Positions 13,184-14,694 of a DNA stretch of 14,694 bases are shown piece after piece. Numbering within the stretch: the stretch's first letter is position 1; every line of letters begins with the position of its first letter. A program made the position numbers and the translations under genes. Source of the DNA: an uncultured Lachnospiraceae bacterium (GTDB taxonomy: Bacteria; Bacillota; Clostridia; Lachnospirales; Lachnospiraceae); assembly GCA_902782965.1 (NCBI GenBank), contig CACZPG010000253.1, positions 1 through 14,694 on the forward strand. Reading direction: 5' to 3'. The notes beneath the pieces are model-generated. The model saw only the letters and a list, made by a program, of their open reading frames with translations, was not told the DNA's origin and did no database searches.

Positions 13184-14694
13184 ATGGCATTACCAGCTAA
13201 TATTACGGGCAGTGATAATAATGTTTTATCCATTGCGGCTTCGAACAACAAGGGGTTACTTATCAGATTCCTTAACGAGCAGGTTGAGGATGGATTTTAT
13301 GCGCTGGTCATTGACTATCTCAAGGATAGCAACTTTGATCTTAAATCCATGAATGTTGATGAGGATATTAAGTCTCAGTGCACTAAGCTTTATGAACTTG
13401 GTGAATTTGTTGATGAAAATATCAAAGCTAAAGGCAGATATGAAATTGATGAGTGGATCGAACCGCTTTTTAAATTTGTTTATGGCGATATTGATCCTTC
13501 TGATATAGATGCTCCGATCAATACTACAGGTATTTACAGATACAGTATCTGGCTTATTTATCTGTATCAGAGAGAGAAGTTCGGAGAGGCTATGAGACTC
13601 ATTGGTGAGCGTATTGCTCCGCTTCTCATAAATGTAAGCTATCAGATCCTTGAGGATGATGACAGACCAAAGAATTTTGATAAAGCGCTTCTGGGATACC
13701 TTGATCTTATAAATGTTGTAATGGATATGGGACTTCCTACATCCCTTGCTAATTCAGATGCTTATCTCAGCAATCTTGAAGTTCTGTATGATTATGTTGT
13801 TGAGGATCCTCATGTAGGAAATGATTATAAGACTCAGTTATCTATTGGTCTTTTCAATACCTTTATTGCTAATAAGGATTATAATAAAGCATTTGAATTC
13901 TATGGACTTAATGCTGAATTTATTCCTATTGACAATATGGCTGTATATGAAAGCTTTAAAGAGCTTATCAGAAATGTTAACAGCACACAGGATACAAGTG
14001 TACTGAGCAGAAATGTTCTTACAGCTATATCAAAGCAGGAACTTTATAATAAGAGAATCGATACTCTTATCGGAGAAGTTTCGGCATTCGTTAAGAAGGT
14101 TTACCTTTATATTGAGAATGAACCTGATATGAAGAAAAATCTCCAGATTCTTGGTGCAGGTGCTCAGCTCACAGGAAAGACTAATATTTTTGAAGGTCTT
14201 TATGAGTACAATCTTGTATTCTATGAATGTGGAATTAAGGAACTTGTAAATTCTGATGTTTCCGGCAGACCTTGGGAAGAGAAGTATGAGATCCTTGAGA
14301 AGCTCTTTACGACACTTAATGTTGTATTTGATGGATACAATGTATATGAGCTCTCTAATAAGATTGAACATCAGTATGTTGAAATTACATGGATCAATGA
14401 TTATGTAAATGCTAATCCATCTCTTCTGAAGATGTTCTTCAGTATCAAAGAGAAGATTAAGGCCTTCAAAGTACGTAAGAATGCTATCCTTGAGAAGTCA
14501 AAGACTAATTATGAGATCAAACAGATGATTGATGATCGTCAGAAAACTCTTGTATTTATGGCTTGTGAGGATATGATCGTAAATGGTCTTAATGGTGGTA
14601 AGGTTGCTATTATCAGTGGTGATTATGATCCTAAGTCAGCAGAGAAACACCTTACAAAGACATATGAGAATACTATAGTTCCTTCAAAATATAA
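13184..14694 (+). CDS. Large unrecognised protein, N-terminal 503 residues (runs off the window)
   Basis: An uninterrupted frame begins at ATG 13184 behind a strong ribosome binding site (GGAGGGG, 13171-13177) and stays open to the window edge, so the protein is longer than 503 residues. It opens MALPANITGS, with no signal peptide and no membrane helix, and reads as mostly alpha-helical. Repeated short helix pairs at about 115-260, with aromatic residues and patterns such as NKDYNKAFEFYGLNA (230-244), recall tetratricopeptide-like solenoids, but no clean 34-residue repeat is visible. A charged helix follows at about 410-455, and a more strand-like part (GGKVAIISGDYDP, 471-483) near the edge may begin another domain. 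GKT at 331-333 is not a Walker A. Codon use resembles leuS (many CTT, GAT, AAG), which with the strong promoter suggests good expression. I do not recognise the family; a cytoplasmic enzyme or scaffold both remain possible. Confidence 0.85.
   Translation, partial: MALPANITGSDNNVLSIAASNNKGLLIRFLNEQVEDGFYALVIDYLKDSNFDLKSMNVDEDIKSQCTKLYELGEFVDENIKAKGRYEIDEWIEPLFKFVYGDIDPSDIDAPINTTGIYRYSIWLIYLYQREKFGEAMRLIGERIAPLLINVSYQILEDDDRPKNFDKALLGYLDLINVVMDMGLPTSLANSDAYLSNLEVLYDYVVEDPHVGNDYKTQLSIGLFNTFIANKDYNKAFEFYGLNAEFIPIDNMAVYESFKELIRNVNSTQDTSVLSRNVLTAISKQELYNKRIDTLIGEVSAFVKKVYLYIENEPDMKKNLQILGAGAQLTGKTNIFEGLYEYNLVFYECGIKELVNSDVSGRPWEEKYEILEKLFTTLNVVFDGYNVYELSNKIEHQYVEITWINDYVNANPSLLKMFFSIKEKIKAFKVRKNAILEKSKTNYEIKQMIDDRQKTLVFMACEDMIVNGLNGGKVAIISGDYDPKSAEKHLTKTYENTIVPSKY

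Overview
The window is low-GC, AT-rich DNA with strong AGGAGG-type ribosome binding sites, TTGACA/TATAAT-like promoters and several GTG starts. This points to a Firmicute, most likely an anaerobic clostridium of the Lachnospiraceae type (Butyrivibrio/Roseburia-like). The fused PotC-PotD protein fits that group. The assignment is inference from style and gene content; there is no rRNA or other marker here to prove it. No stretch longer than 300 bases lacks a gene. I see no rRNA, tRNA, CRISPR array, insertion sequence or phage gene.

Layout. (1) Positions 1-221 hold the last 44 codons of an unrecognised gene, an intrinsic terminator and a probable promoter. (2) Positions 297-5724 look like one operon on the + strand: potA, potB and a fused potC-potD (a complete spermidine/putrescine ABC importer in three polypeptides), then a family 2 glycosyltransferase and a HAD-superfamily hydrolase. 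The potA-potB gap is unusual: about 120 bases made of three consecutive hairpins. (3) Positions 5820-10336 hold an AI-2E/PerM-family membrane protein, leucyl-tRNA synthetase and a small two-helix membrane protein, all on the + strand and tightly spaced, ending at a terminator shared with a convergent gene. (4) Positions 10440-13049 hold a divergent pair. On the - strand is a small membrane-anchored protein built of 11-residue amphipathic repeats. On the + strand is a MutS-family ATPase carrying four predicted membrane helices. The 159-base gap between them contains a perfect 18-base palindrome. (5) Positions 13184-14694 hold the first 503 codons of a large soluble protein I do not recognise, behind a very good promoter. 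It runs off the window.

How the genes work together. The Pot proteins form a polyamine importer: PotA is the ATPase, PotB and the PotC half form the channel, and the PotD half is tethered outside the cell in place of the usual lipoprotein. The glycosyltransferase and HAD enzyme may simply be co-transcribed. leuS is the only clear housekeeping gene and has no T-box leader. The most unusual content is the membrane-embedded MutS-like ATPase with its divergent 11-mer-repeat partner, the hairpin cluster between potA and potB, and the unidentified large protein at the right edge. I found no clear evidence of a new defence or mobile system.
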